A DNA stretch of 64,000 bases from Vicugna pacos. Lineage: Eukaryota > Chordata > Mammalia > Artiodactyla > Camelidae. Positions 44,600 through 57,078 of the stretch are shown piece after piece. The position numbers and the translations under genes were made by a program. The stretch lies in NCBI RefSeq assembly GCF_048564905.1, contig NC_133015.1, forward strand, positions 7,356,501 to 7,420,500, read 5' to 3'. The notes beneath the pieces are model-generated. The model was not told where the DNA came from and made no database searches. It saw only the letters and a list, made by a program, of their open reading frames with translations. Each line of letters opens with the position of its first letter. Position 1 is the first letter of the stretch.

Positions 44600-46320
44600 A
44601 AAAATAATTTGGGGTGAAATTCATATAACATAAAATTGACTATTTTAAAGTGAAGGATTCAGTGGCGTTTAGTATGTTCACAGCATTGTGCAATTACTAC
44701 CAGTAGCTGTTTCCAAAACATTTCCATCACTCCGAAGTAAACCTCTTATCCTGTTAAGTAATTCCTACGCATTCCCCTATTCCACAGCCCCTGACAATCA
44801 CCAATCCGTGTTCTACCTCTATGGGTTTATCTATTCTGGATACTTCCTATAAATGAAATCATGCAATATGTGACCCTGTGTGTCTGGCTTCTTTCACTCA
44901 GCTTTTTTTTTTCTTCACTTAGCATGTTTTTAAACTTCATTATAGCATGGATCACTAATTAATTCTTTTTTTGTGACTGAGTAACATTCCACTGAATGCA
45001 TGTACCACATCTGTTCATTCATTCATCCATTAATTGGATGTTTTCACTTTGGGCTGTTGTGAAATAATGCTACAATGAATACTGTGTACATGTATTTGTT
45101 TGAGTAACTATTTTCAGTTCTTTGGGGTATATTTCTAGCAGTGGAATTACTGTGTCATATGGTAATTCCATGCTTAACTTTTTGAGGAACCACCAAACTG
45201 TTTTCCATCCTGACTGAACCATTTTGCATTCCCACCAGCGGTGTATAAGAATTCCAATTCCTTCAAGTCCTTGCTAACACTTACTGTTTTGCATTTTTTT
45301 AATTATAGCTTTCCTTGTGGACGTGAAGTTGTACTTAATTCTGATTTTAGTTTGTATTTCTCTAGCGACCAATGATGTTGAGCATCTTTTCGTGTGTTTG
45401 TTAGCCATTTGTATATCTTCTTTGAAGAAATATTTATTCATGTCCTGTACTCATTTTTTAAATTTGGTCTGCCTTTTTTTGTTGTTGAGTTGTAAGATTT
45501 CTTTATATATTCTGGATGCTAGACCCTTACCAGATCCATGATTTGCAAATATTCTCTCACATTCTGTAGACTGTTTTTTCCACTTTCTTGACAATATCCT
45601 TGGACCCACAAAAATTCTTAATTTTGATGAAGAGTAACATGTCTTTTTTAATTTATTTATTTTGTTGCTCATGCTTTGGGGGTCATATCTAAGACTCCAT
45701 TGCCTAACCCAAGTTCATGAAAATTCACTCTTAACTTTTTTCCAAAGAGTTTTATGGTTTTAGGTCATATTTAGGCTGTTGATCTATTTTGAGTTGATTT
45801 TTATATTATGGTGTGAGGTAGGGGTCCAGAATCATCCATTTGTATGTGGATATCCAGTCATCCCAGTCCTATTTGTTGAAGAGACCATTCCTTTCCATAT
45901 TGAATGGTCTTGGAACCCTTGTTGAAAAGAAATTGGTCATAAATGTATGGATCTACTTCTGAACTATCAATTCTATTCCACTCTCTCTCTGTCTCTCCTT
46001 ATGCCAGTGCCTCACTGTTTTGATTGTTGCAGCTTTGTAGTAAGTTTTGAATCTAGGAAGTGTAAGTCTTCCACTTTTTTAAAAGGTTATTTTGGCTCCT
46101 TGGAGACTTTTTCAATCCTGTATTATTTTGAGGGCATGCTTTTCAATTTCTGCAAAAACAGCATTGGAAATTTGATAGGTATTGAATCTGTAGATTTATT
46201 TCGGTAATATGGATATTTTTACAATACTAAGTCTTCTAATCCATGAACACAAGCTGTCTCTCCATTTATTTGGGTCTTTAAAAAAAACAAGTTTTTTGTA
46301 GCTTTCAGTGTGATTATCTG
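44600..46320 (-). mobile_element. Old L1M element, antisense, about 1.7 kb
   Basis: Reversed 3' UTR and ORF2: CATAAAATTGACTATTTTAAAG, CTGAGTAACATTCCACTGAATG, TTTCTAGCAGTGGAATTACTG, TTTGTATTTCTCTAGCGACC, TGTTGATCTATTTTGAGTTG, TTGTTGCAGCTTTGTAGTAAG. ORF2 is heavily decayed, so the element is inactive. Confidence 0.85.
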
Positions 46321-47364
46321 TTTAGGATCAGTTTCTGGAGATAAACTATACTGGGTTAAAGAGTATGCAAAATTCCAAACATGCCACAAAATTTTCTCTT
46401 AGAAAGAATTGCCAAATTACACTTTCATTCACTCTTTATCAGTTTAATGGGTAGAAAATTACATTTCTTTCCTTTAATATTCACTTCTTTGATTCTCAGT
46501 AATATTGATACTTTTTCATAAGCTTATGGGTCATTTATAATTCTTTGTCAGGAACATTTACTTGTACACATGCCTCAGTAATGACTGACTTTCTAAATTG
46601 GATTTACAGAACTTACATAACCACATACAATGCAAGTGAGAGCATTAGTATTATTTTAATTATTAGTGGTATTATCTCCCATAATACCCTGACTTACATA
46701 CATATATAGAGCATATTAATCTCAAAGCTCCTTCATTTTAACTTTATGGATAGTTAATAAATCAGAATATTTGAGAAAAGGGAATAGTTTGATTTGTCTT
46801 CTACTATATATTATGCCTGGAACTATGACTCCATCCCTAAATAGTGTGACTGCAGCAAAATGAATACATGTCTTTGGTATCAGGAACCCTGTGTTCCTGC
46901 ATAAACAGGCACTGCAATTGAAGTTTATAAAATTTTAGACCTGGGGGGAAAAAACCTCAGAGACCATTTAGTGTAGTTCTCCATATTTTATAGATGAGGA
47001 ACCTGCGGCTCAGTCTGGTGATAGAGTTTAACAAAGGTTGCAGTCAGTCAGGGGACAAGATACCACCCCCCTTCCAAGACGCTAAAGTTGTGCCTTGTAT
47101 AGTCAGCAAAACAGTGAAAGAGCTTAAGTCTATGTGCTCCTTTGCAGGTCTCAGATGCTAAAAATGTCTGCCACGATCTAATCAACCATTATAACAAGGA
47201 GTGGGAAAAAACATTGACCACTTCCACTTTGCTAAATGTGTTTTTTCTCGCCACATGTAGCTCAAGCTAAGGCTATGGGGATATTTCAGGTACTGTAGGG
47301 CAAATACTTCCTTTTTTAAATCTTCTTTTTTTTTTCACTTACATTAATACAGCAGTCAAAGTAA
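46321..47364. other. Intergenic, no gene recognised
   Basis: A probable MIR scrap at about 46950-47055 (TTTTATAGATGAGGAACCTGCGGCTCAG); otherwise nothing. Confidence 0.45.
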
Positions 47365-48110
47365 GCAGTATCTTGTAATAGTTAAGAGCCTGACTCCCAG
47401 ATTCAGAGCTTGGTTTTTGTTTTTTTTTTTTTTTTAATTGAAGTATAGTCAGTTTATAATGTTACATCAGTTTCCAATGTATATAGCATAATGTTTCAGT
47501 CATACATGTACATACATATATTCCTTTTCATATTCTTCATTATAGGTTACTACAAGATATTAAATATAGTTCCTTGTGCTATACAGTATAAACTTGTTTA
47601 TTTTATATATAGTGGTTACTGCACATCTAAAATTCCCAATTTATCCTTTCCTACCCACTTTCTCCTCTGGTAACCATAAGTTAATTTTCTGTTTGTGAGT
47701 CTGTTTCTGTTTTGTAAATAAGTTCATTTGTGTCTTTTTTGGATTCCACATGTAAGTGATATCATATGGTATTTTTCTTTTTCTGTCTGACTTACTTCAT
47801 TTAGAATGACGATCTCCAGGTCTACCCATGTTGCTGCAAATGGCATTATTTCAATTTTTTATGACTGAGTCACATTATATTGTATAAATATACCACAGCT
47901 TCTTTATCCAATCATCTGTCAATGGACAGAGCTTGAATTTTTGAGCTTGACTCTGGCTCAGTCTTTTGCTAGATACATACGCTTTCAAGCTACTATTTAA
48001 TCTGTAAAATGAAGATAATAATAGTCATTATATCCACAATTAATAGGATGGTTGTGGAAATAAAAAAGCAGTAAGGCATATAAAGTACTTAATATAGTGA
48101 TTAGCATATG
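47365..48110 (+). repeat. MIR SINE split by an L1 insertion
   Basis: AATAGTTAAGAGCCTGACTCCCAG on the left and GACTCTGGCTCAGTCTTTTGC ... TAATCTGTAAAATGAAGATAATAATAG on the right are one MIR broken at 47413-47936. Confidence 0.7.
47413..47936 (-). mobile_element. L1 3' end, antisense
   Basis: Poly-T then TTGAAGTATAGTCAGTTTATAATG ... ATTCCACATGTAAGTGATATC ... CATGTTGCTGCAAATGGC. Flanked by CAGAGCTTG at 47404-47412 and 47937-47945. 5' truncated in ORF2's last part. Confidence 0.92.
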
Positions 48111-49132
48111 CAGTGGTGAAGACAAATGGCTGTAAGTGCTCTTTAAAATATTAAAAAATTTCAGAATGTCTGCAGTACACAGCTCATTCATTCTCACTGG
48201 TGGGGGAAAATTGATTGCTTCCAATTTTGCAACACTTTTTTGTTTTATTTAACCTTCTTGTAGATGGAGCATTTAAAAGACACGTGGCACTTGGATTTTT
48301 CTTTAACAACACTTAAGTTTCTTTAACAACTCTGGATGTGAAAAACACACTCAAAGATTTATTCAAGACTTAAAGCATGGGAACAATAATACTTCAAGAA
48401 TCTAAAGTACATTTTTGAAGACTTAGGAAAAAACTTCAACAAGAATTTTATTAAAAAGTTGATAAAGTTTGTGTATGCCATTTTAACTGTAATTTGGAAA
48501 GATGTTTCAAAAAAAAGTAAGAAATTACAGGCTCCTGAATTATATAAATATGAAAACCATTTTATCATCTTTAGATGACATTATCAATAAATATACATAA
48601 ATTCAGATAAAAGTTAATGGAATATGAAACAAAGGCAATAAAGATTAGAAATTATTCTGATATCTAGAAGCTAATTATAATTTTTAAAACCTTCATATCC
48701 TACCAAGAGTCACAATTAATTAACATAAAGAGATACATATTGAAAAGAAGTGATGAATAAGCTTTTGGATTATTTGATTATCAAATTACCAAAGAGAAGT
48801 AAATTACATCAACACATTGAAAAAAGACATAAATCTCTTGCTATTTTGATAGGAAATACCAACATTGATCAAGATAACATAAGACTCAAAATACGCTACC
48901 ACAAAGGATGTATGGGCACTGTCAGTGCAAGAGAATTTGAAATTGGTCACTGCTTGAGTGAAATGGAAATGCCTAGAAATCTTATCATGTGTTACAAAAA
49001 AAAGCAACCAAAGAGTAAATGCGGCTAAAAACAGTAGGAATGTATTATTATCGAGTGGTATGGGGCAGTTAATTCATTTGAAAAATTACCTTATCTTTGT
49101 GGATTTTGTGATGTTTGGGTATATGTCAGCTT
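48111..49132. other. Intergenic, no gene recognised
   Basis: AT-rich. An open frame of 92 codons at 48750-49028 has no known family. Confidence 0.4.
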
Positions 49133-49239
49133 TGTCTTTTTGTTTGTTTGTTTGTTTACTAGAGGTACTGGGAATTGAACCCAGGACCTCATGCATGCTA
49201 AGCCCACACTCTACCCACTGAGCTATTTCCCTCCTCACC
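49133..49239 (-). mobile_element. Vic-1-type SINE (copy 7)
   Basis: Reversed head (TACTGGGAATTGAACCCAGG ... CACTGAGCTATTTCCC). Flanked by TCAGCTT at 49126-49132 and 49240-49246. Confidence 0.92.
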
Positions 49240-49436
49240 TCAGCTTCTTAAAATGTGTAATTGGCTGTGATTCTTTTTCTCAGTTGAAACAAATATCCAT
49301 TTTTGTAGCTAATTCTGTATTTGCCATTATTATTTTTCATAAAGAAGAAATGCTGAATTGTATAAGTTGCAAGCCCACAGAATCTGGATCTGCCCCTGGG
49401 TAAGGGAGACATGAAGGGTTCAAGGAAGGAAGTCAA

Positions 49437-49697
49437 GGGACCCTGATTCTGAGGGGAGTCTCGCATGCCAGCTGACACCTCTTCACAGCTGCTGACAAAG
49501 CTTCCATGGCTGTTAAGTCAGTGAGGTGCTGCGGGCCTTCCGCAAGTTTCCCACCTTTTCTTCCAGATTTGCTACAAATATTATTGCTGTTACATACACC
49601 GCTGTCTGCCAGACTCTGAATTTTGTGTGCGGTGCGGTGTAGAGTAAGAGTGCGTTTGGCTGCAGGTAAAAGGTAAGCGCGATGATCAGTGCCAAAG
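49437..49697. other. Exon-like CpG-bearing island, unassigned
   Basis: GC and CpG are higher than in the flanks. On plus, 49567-49665 (99 bp) is framed by a strong acceptor (CACCTTTTCTTCCAG) and a donor (GCTGCAG|GTAAAA). Read in its first frame it gives a cysteine-rich peptide that stops before the end; the minus strand is also open here. No family recognised. It may be chance or a piece of an unannotated transcript. Confidence 0.25.
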
Positions 49698-49709
49698 AAA
49701 GAGAGTGTT

Positions 49710-49863
49710 GTGGGGAGGGTATATAGCTCAGTGGAAGAGTGTATGCTTAGCATGCACGAGATCATGGGTTCAATCCCCGGTACCTCCATTAAAAAATTAT
49801 AATAATAAATAAAAAGATCAAATTACCACCGTCAGTCCAAAAAATTTCCCCTTTAAAAAAAAA
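49710..49863 (+). mobile_element. Vic-1-type SINE (copy 8)
   Basis: TATAGCTCAGTGGAAGAG, TGCTTAGCATGCACGAG (the AGC anticodon arm of tRNA-Ala) and GGGTTCAATCCCCGGTACC, then A-rich tail. Perfect 12-bp duplication AAAGAGAGTGTT at 49698-49709 and 49864-49875. Confidence 0.95.
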
Positions 49864-49875
49864 AAAGAGAGTGTT

Positions 49876-52150
49876 TAAGGGAATGTAAGAGAATTTTGCC
49901 TCTTGAGTTATAAAAGAGCTTGGGTGAGGCAGGTGAGACATCACGAAATAGACGGTATTGGATCTAACATTAACCAGTAGTGACTACGCATTTCTAAATA
50001 GGTTGGTGATCTGCTTGAAAGGTGAAGGTAGGAGAAACGTAAACTGGGTTTGTATAGCCAGAGCCATCTTTGATTTAAACTGTATATTATTGGGGTGGCT
50101 TACAGCAAGGGGGAAGTTGATGAAGACTCTGTGGGTTAAGGGGAGAATTCAAGTTCCTCCTTGCCAATGTCATCCCAGGGAGCCTGCCCTGACCCCTGGC
50201 TGCAAAATATTACCTATAGGTTATATTTGTCACTGAATTATTAAGCTTGTTTTGTTTTGTTAGTCCCTTAAAATGAACCACCAGAAATGTAAGAACTTTA
50301 AAGTATGTATAAACACAAAATGTTGAGAACCACAAACCCATCAGCTTTCACTTTGTTTGGAGCAATTAACTGCAGAGATATCTTCAGTCCATGCAAGGCT
50401 TTCTGTTCGTTGTAAGTGAGGGACTTTACAAGATCATCAGCACAAATCCATTTGTCACACACCTAGGTGTCCCAGGCATTGTGTCTGTAACTGGGCATAC
50501 AAAGAACAAGACACAGTTAAGTGAGCTTTGTATCTGAGCTCATTAAGCAGGACCCAAAAAAGTACATATGTGGCAATATACGGTAAGTGCTTGGGGAAAG
50601 ACGAGGCTAACAGGAATGCTAGTTTGTTGATCCTGGAAAAGATTGGAAGGAAAATAGCTTCTGCTTTTTATGGAAGTAGAATCACTGCCTAAAAGAAAAA
50701 GAACTGAAGAAGGAAATTATCCTATGGTGAGAATGAAGGTTAATTGCTTATTTCTTCCTCTGAGATGCCTCTGTAAAGCATGGAATTGTTTTATCTTCAG
50801 GGGCTTGACGATTTTTAATTAATTTATACTAAGGTCCTAGGGTTTTAATACATTTTTTTCTTATGATAGAAAAAAAGTTTGTTTTGTAAGTGGCTTGGGG
50901 CCACAGTGGGAACAAAATCTGAGAAGGCTGGCAAGAATGTTAAGACAGCTGAAAATCCACTTGTTTCATTTCACAATTTTGCTGAAAATCAGCTAAGGTT
51001 GTATCCTTGTACCTCTATTCTATTTGAAAAGTTATTTTTCTGTTCCATTAATTTTTTTAAATAAGTAATCTTACACCAATATTTATTTATACAAAAATCC
51101 TCAAAAGTTATTTTTGAAACCTGATTAAGGTTCAATTTAAGCTTCTACTTTCAAGAGACAAGCACTTTTGCTATGAGTTTCAAGGAGAGCTTAGAAATCT
51201 CCTTCATATTTGTAAATCTCATTGAGATTATCCCAGTAGAAGCCAAACCATATCTTGGTTTGCATATAATTGTCTGTGCAGCTAATAACCTGCACAGTTA
51301 AGAACTAATCATCTCAGCAGGGTTACACCTGCTGTTCTAAGCTTGGCAGAAGATAATTGCAGCTTAAAGTATCAGAGGAAAGAAGGAAGGCAATGTAATA
51401 TTATTCCCTTTGTAGAAAACAGAGACAGGTGTAGGGAAGAATTATAGAACTGTGATTTCTGAATTATTTATCTGGTGTCACAAATGTCACAGGGCTTTCA
51501 GTGAAGTTTCTGGTCATTACTGAACATGAGGGTTAAGATGCACAATCTCAAGGCTCTCCTAATAAAATTTAAGTCATTAACTTTCCTTTCAAGGATGGAA
51601 AATAAAGGAACTGTGACTGCATTCCAGAGACCAGCGAAGTACAGCCAAGCAAAGAACACACAGAAGAAACAAGATAGGCATTTCCAAAGAAGTGGGGGCT
51701 CGGTTCCATATGGCTCACCGTGGTGCACAGCAGATGGTCTGGGCAGTGGGCTGTAAGAGCTGATGGGGCCAGCGGGCAGCTGGTGAAGCCTGCCTTATGA
51801 AAAGGGTTTCAATCAGGTAGGGTAAGGAAAAGTGATGATTTTTATGTTTATGATCCTTTGCTTTCTGCATTTCTGGGAGTGAAGTAAAATATTGGGAAGA
51901 CAGATGTGAGGATGAGGTAGAATAATCTCTTGATAGGCCCAGTGGGGCCGGAAGCCTAAAACAGCAGCTCTGAGTGCTAAGCCAGAACCCTAACGTTGCC
52001 CAGTTAATAGCTCACTTTGGCGGTGCTTTCTATGCCAGGCTTTTAAAATGTCACAACCTTACTAGGTAGGTTCAATTTTGTTCTCAGTTTAAAATGAGGA
52101 AATGAGGCCCCACAAGAGATAATTTGATCGTTCCTCCTCAGCGAATTGTG
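49876..52150. other. Intergenic, no gene recognised
   Basis: Weak L2-like (50455-50610, antisense) and MIR-like (52000-52130) scraps. 51100-51420 is repeat-free with homeodomain-type cores. No gene seen. Confidence 0.4.
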
Positions 52151-52161
52151 GAGCTGTTTTT

Positions 52162-52353
52162 CTTTTCTCTTTAAATTGATGTGTAGTCAGTTTATAATGC
52201 TGTGTTCATTTCTGGTATACAGCATAGTGATTCAGTCACACGAATGTATATTCCTTTTCATATCCTTTTTCATTATTAGCTATTGCAAGGTATTGAATAT
52301 AGTTCCCTGTGCTATACTGTAGGACCTTGTTGTTTATCTATTTTACATATAGA
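52162..52353 (-). mobile_element. L1 3' end, antisense, short
   Basis: TTGATGTGTAGTCAGTTTATAATG ... CCCTGTGCTATACTGTAGGACC. Flanked by AGCTGTTT at 52152-52159 and 52354-52361. Confidence 0.85.
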
Positions 52354-52469
52354 AGCTGTTTCTGACTCCAGAGCTCACGCTAGCAATTACTTTAAGCTTC
52401 TTCTCCGGAAGATGAGTACTTGGTTAAAAGCAGATCTCCTTCCCCATCATACATACTGAGGGAAGGGTA

Positions 52470-52560
52470 GAAGTCATTCATTCATTCATTCAACAAATAT
52501 TTACTGCACATCTGCACTGTGCCGGATGCCATCAAGACTGTGTGGATATTGGAGGGTGTG
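52470..52560 (-). repeat. L2 3' end fragment, antisense
   Basis: TTCATTCATTCAACAAATATTTACTG then CTGCACTGTGCCGGATGCC: reversed L2 terminus. Confidence 0.55.
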
Positions 52561-52614
52561 AGGACCCAGATGTGTTTACAAGCCAGTGATTCTCAATAAA
52601 ACATTTTTCTTCCA

Positions 52615-53310
52615 TCTAGAGGATTCACTTTCACGCTCCTTCTAAAGAGTACCTGTCCTACAGCCCTGCTCTGGAACCCGCCCAATGGCTGGGTTCGGCA
52701 TTCTGCGGCGCTGGCACCCCTCCTGCCTTGCCGCCCCTCTTCACCGACGCACACCTCTTGTGCCCCGCCACCTTGGATCACTCTTTGCTGCTCCCCAGTA
52801 CCCCCTACACTTGCCTTCCTCAGCGTCTTGGATGATTTTCTTCTTTCCACCTGGAATTCAAGGCCACTCAGCTCAAAATTCCTTTTTCTTTTTCTTAAAT
52901 TATATTCTTCCAGATTTTACTGGAGGTGGGTAATTAGGTTTTATTCATTTATTTATTTTTAATGGAGGTACTGGGGATTGAACCCAGGATCTTGTATTTG
53001 CAAGGCATGCGCTCCACCACCGAGCTCTGCATTCCCACTGCCAAAGTCCTTCTTGCACAGCTTAAACGCAAGCTTCCTCCACAAAAGTGTCTCTGGACTT
53101 TGCCCATATGCCACAACGAGAAGCACTCTCCCCTCCCTGGGGACTCCCAGGGTGCCTTGTCCGCACCTAGAAGGACACAGGGTCCGTTTGCCAGCATTGT
53201 GATTACTTTGTACTGACCTTCCCAACCCTTCTTGGCTGAAAGCTTTGTAAGGGGATGTTTTCAGTCTGCCCGACTTTGTGTACCCCAGGACCTAGCACTG
53301 TGTTGAACAG
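52615..53310 (+). repeat. L2-like LINE, split by a Vic-1 insertion
   Basis: CTTGCCTTCCTCAGCG and CAAGGCCACTCAGCTCAAAATTCC before, GGTGCCTTGTCCGCACC, TGTGATTACTTTGTACTGACC and CCAGGACCTAGCACTGTGTTGAAC after, fit a diverged L2 3' region. The open frames here read into the SINE and are not genes. Confidence 0.5.
52921..53036 (-). mobile_element. Vic-1-type SINE (copy 9)
   Basis: GGAGGTACTGGGGATTGAACCC ... CCACCGAGCTCTGCATTCCC with a T-rich tail at left. The A-box region is more diverged than in other copies. No clear duplication found. Confidence 0.88.
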
Positions 53311-53599
53311 ATGACCTGAACACAATTTTCCATGAATACGATTTTCTGTATATTAAATATAACCCTGTGATTAAAGACTGCATTAAGCCAGATTTGGAGA
53401 ATGAAATGTCATTATCCCAGGCCAGTTGGAGAAGTACAACTTTTTTCTAGAACAATATGATAGACATTCCCCAAAAGGCAGGTACCACAAATGAGGAAAT
53501 TTCCACTCTTTTTGGTGGAATTTATCTATTTCTTTCCCAGAACTGCAGTAATTTTCTTTTTATCCAGGCCTTACACATACGACTGTTACTTTCATAGCC

Positions 53600-53755
53600 T
53601 CTGTTATCCCTGCCAAGTTCTGGCCTCATCACCTCAGTCCTGTACTCTTACAATAGCTTCACAAATGGGCTCTCTGACTTCTGACTCTCTCTCTGCTATA
53701 AACCACCTCTGTCCAGACACCACAGTGATCTTTCTAAAATATTACTCGGAAGAGG
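53600..53755 (+). repeat. L2 fragment
   Basis: CCACCTCTGTCCAGACACCACAGTGATCTTTCTAAAAT is the L2 ORF2-end signature. Confidence 0.55.
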
Positions 53756-53761
53756 CAAAAG

Positions 53762-53990
53762 ACCAGAGTGGTTAAGAGGCTGGACTCTGCCGTCAGCAAT
53801 ACTCAGGTCTGTATCTCCATTTGGCCGCTTACGAGCTGTGACTTTGGACAAATTACTTATCTTCTCCAAACCTCATTTCTTTTTCTTTATTATTCAAGAA
53901 AATGACCGTACTGTCTCATAGCATTGTCGTGAAAACGTCTCATGTAAAATGCTCAAGGAACATGCCTGGCGTACAGTCTCCATTACTGAA
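53762..53990 (+). repeat. MIR SINE
   Basis: AGTGGTTAAGAGGCTGGACTC, GAGCTGTGACTTTGGACAAATTAC, CTCCAAACCTCATTTC and CTCATAGCATTGTCGTG: MIR order. Confidence 0.75.
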
Positions 53991-54024
53991 TGCTGTTATT
54001 TTAATGCCATTCTTTTGCTTTAAA

Positions 54025-54096
54025 AAGAGGAAGAAGGATAAGAGGAGGAGAAGGAAGAGAAGGAGGAGGCGGAAGGAGACGAGGAAGAAGAAAACC
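54025..54096. repeat. AGGAGA purine tract
   Basis: About 70 bp of A/G only; a low-complexity repeat that yields a Lys/Arg frame. Confidence 0.85.
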
Positions 54097-54099
54097 TTA

Positions 54100-55085
54100 A
54101 ATGGCTTCTAGTAGGTTACAACAAGAAATACACACTTCTTGGTTTGGATTTTTTTTTTTTGAATTTAAACAAAGAAAACCCTTCAGAATCTAAGCTCATT
54201 TTATCTTTACAGCATGCTTTCCTGCTCCTTCCCTCCATAGAAGCTCTTCCTTCAGCCACGAAGAATTCTTCCATTTTTCCTTGTCATTTTTTTTCCACAC
54301 CCGTGAATACATCGGTCTTCCTGAATGGAATCCTTCTGAAGCCCACTTATTAAACTCCTACAACATTCATGACTCAAGCGTGAGCTCCTTTGTGACGTCT
54401 TCTTACCACAGAAGAACTAATGCCCCCATTTTGCTCCCAAGGCTGTGCTATTCCTACTCCTACAAAGTAAGTTTCATATGGCATTATTGTTTGTCTTTTT
54501 CCCACTGTAAAAGTCCTTTTAAGAAATGTATTAATTTCTGATGAGATAACACCTAGCAGAAGTACCTGGCATAGCGCAAACTTCCACACATTTTAAAACA
54601 TAAATTAATAGATGTATAAAGAATACATTCAGGAACCAAAGGAATCATTCTCTGTGGAAGAAAGATACGAAGTCAAAATGCTTTTACTTGCTCACTTTTC
54701 CATAGTAGTGTGCTAATAAATATTTAATTGCTTCTCAAAAAACTTATATATATGTATTATATATATGCATTATAAGTTAAGGATGTGTAGCACACAATTT
54801 ACAAGTAGTAATAAAATATACAGGATGCTTAATTGTAAATTCCATATATCTCATTGATTATCACTGAATGTTTTCATTGAATTTTGCCCAACTCTTGTAA
54901 CTGTATCAACCTATGGTTGCAATTAACGAATGTCGTGAGAACTACCTTCATCAATTCAAATGTTGTTTGATATTTTTGTTGACTTTAAAAAAAGTTAAAA
55001 AATGAAAAGAAGTGACGTTAGCTAATACATACTGGGTCTGAGTATTTCACTTATAAAATTAAATAACAAAACACACACACAAAGA
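54100..55085. other. Intergenic, no gene recognised
   Basis: 54825-54860 (TACAGGATGCTTAATTGTAAATTCC) may be a scrap of the palindromic element seen at 10905-11075. Otherwise nothing. Confidence 0.35.
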
Positions 55086-55089
55086 AGCA

Positions 55090-55194
55090 ATAAATTACTA
55101 TACATAAAATAGATAAGCAACAAAGATTTACTATAGAGCAGAGGGAACTCTGTTCAGTATCTTTTAATAACCTATATAGGAAAATAATCTGACA

Positions 55195-55240
<46 letters not shown>

Positions 55241-55315
55241 ACACTTCACTGTACACCTGAAACTAACACAATATTGTAAATCAACTATATTCAATTAAAA
55301 ATTTAAAAATAAATA
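55090..55315 (+). mobile_element. L1 3' end, sense, with (TA)n inside
   Basis: AATAGATAAGCAACAAAGATTTAC ... AGGGAACTCTGTTCAGTATC ... CACCTGAAACTAACACAATATTG and A tail. The 3' UTR has expanded into a TA repeat at 55197-55230. Confidence 0.85.
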
Positions 55316-56582
55316 AAGGAAATATTTAATATCAGAGAATGGCTTTAGAAAACAGTATGCCTTTTGTGCTTTCTCAGCCTAATCTTCTAAAGCCTTTCTT
55401 TCTTCGCATCTTCAATACGTTCTGGGTGGTCAAAGTTCATAATGGGGACCTGGATCCATTATAAGTCTAAACCCATTTTCTGGTTATCTTTCTATTGACA
55501 GGATGTTCAGTTTATTACAATATTTCAATTCTTGGTCCGTCAGGACTTACTATGATAAGAAAGTCAGTAGGGATTATACTCCTGAGACTCATAAAAGCAA
55601 ATACTAAATAAAGGAAAAGCTTTATGCCCAAAGATGTACTTGTGTTATTACAGTATAATAGCAAAAAAATGATAAACAAGCTAAATGCCTAAGATATAAT
55701 AAGTACACGATGGCACATTTATTCAGTGGAATTCTGCTTTTTAAAATTACGCTTTGAATGTGAAAATAATATAATGGGAAAATATTTTAAGTATGTTAAA
55801 TTCAAAAATCAGGGTGTATAACTGCAAATAGGCATGGATCACAACCATGAAATAAAAAACATTGTACAAACAAGATATTGAAAAATATGTCAAATATTAA
55901 TAATATTTAGATAGTAGAGCCATTTTTTTACTTGCTAGCAATTTTGAAATATTCTTTAATGAAATTTATTATATTAATAATATTAATACAATGGTATATT
56001 ATTAATATATTATTTGTATAAATACATAAATTATATGTAAGTAATTACATATATAAGTGTATTTATATGTGATAATACATAAACTGATCTAATAATTATT
56101 AATATAATACTAATGTTATAAATTATTACTTAATTTTTAAATCCAAAAGCATATTATGATAGACTAACCCTGCCAACTGAAACTATTAGGCCAATTTGGT
56201 CTGATATATATTTAAAGCCTCTGAGAATTATTCAGCCTTCTTAAAAAGTTGCTCTAAGTATTTGCTTGCCAAGTTTTTAATTCAATTCAGCAACAGAAAA
56301 TGGAACACCCATTGCTGAAGTCTTTGTGTTAGGCATTGGGTTGTGGGAAAGAAGATACAAAAATAATACGCAGAACCTCACAGCAAGCACTTGACACTCC
56401 AGTTTCATGGCTGTACACACGGGATTCCCAGTTCTCTCCAACACAGCCTGTCTGTGTCAGATGCTCTGATAGAGATGAGCACAAAAGGCTGTATGGGATT
56501 TGACTCCGCTCCACAGCACTAGAGGGATGTGTACGGGAAGCCGACATTTGAGCTAGGAGTTAGGATTGTGAAGTGTAAAGAT
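55316..56582. other. Intergenic, old repeats only
   Basis: Likely old L1M at 55630-55960 (sense) and L2 at 56275-56480 (antisense; GTGTTAGGCATTGGGTTGTGG). Very AT-rich at 55940-56150. No gene seen. Confidence 0.4.
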
Positions 56583-56586
56583 ATAA

Positions 56587-56745
56587 GGGAGGGGAGGAGG
56601 GTCTAGCTCGGTGGTAGAGTGGGTACTTAGCATGCATGAGGTCCTGGGTTCAACTTCCAGTACCTCCAGTACCTCCAGTAAAAAAAATAAATAAATAAAC
56701 AAACAAACAAACCTAATTACCACCCCCCAAAATAAAATACATTTA
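56587..56745 (+). mobile_element. Vic-1-type SINE (copy 10)
   Basis: GGTCTAGCTCGGTGGTAGAG ... GGTCCTGGGTTCAACTTCC, then the TACCTCCAG unit is duplicated in tandem before the A-rich tail. Confidence 0.9.
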
Positions 56746-57078
56746 AAAGATGTGAAGGAGAATATTTCAGAAAGAGGAAGAAGGGTATTAAAATGCATGC
56801 AGAGTAGTGAGTTGTCTGCTGTGATGGGAATATTCAGTGTGAAGCAGGGAAAAGACTTGGAATGAGGCAAGCATAACGAACTGCAATAATGCACTTGTTG
56901 GCAGTGTACACGAAAAGCCTAAATAAACTTGATTCTCTTCCAGGCTTGAAATGTTATATACTTAATTTATTCTGAAATACTCATATATCCATAGCTTGAT
57001 TTCCCATGTTTTGGCCTTTTTTTATTTTCAGTTCTAGACTTGCATAATTATAATTATAATTATAATAAAAATTATAAT

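Noticed and set aside
49433-49789. 118-codon minus frame as a gene
   Set aside because: Its first 25 or so residues (EVPGIEPMISCMLS) are antisense Vic-1, a phrase that recurs in other spurious frames at 2132-2453, 48958-49221, 52962-53216 and 56553-56894.
55197-55230. TA repeat as a stand-alone microsatellite of interest
   Set aside because: It is an expansion inside an L1 3' UTR, a common origin.
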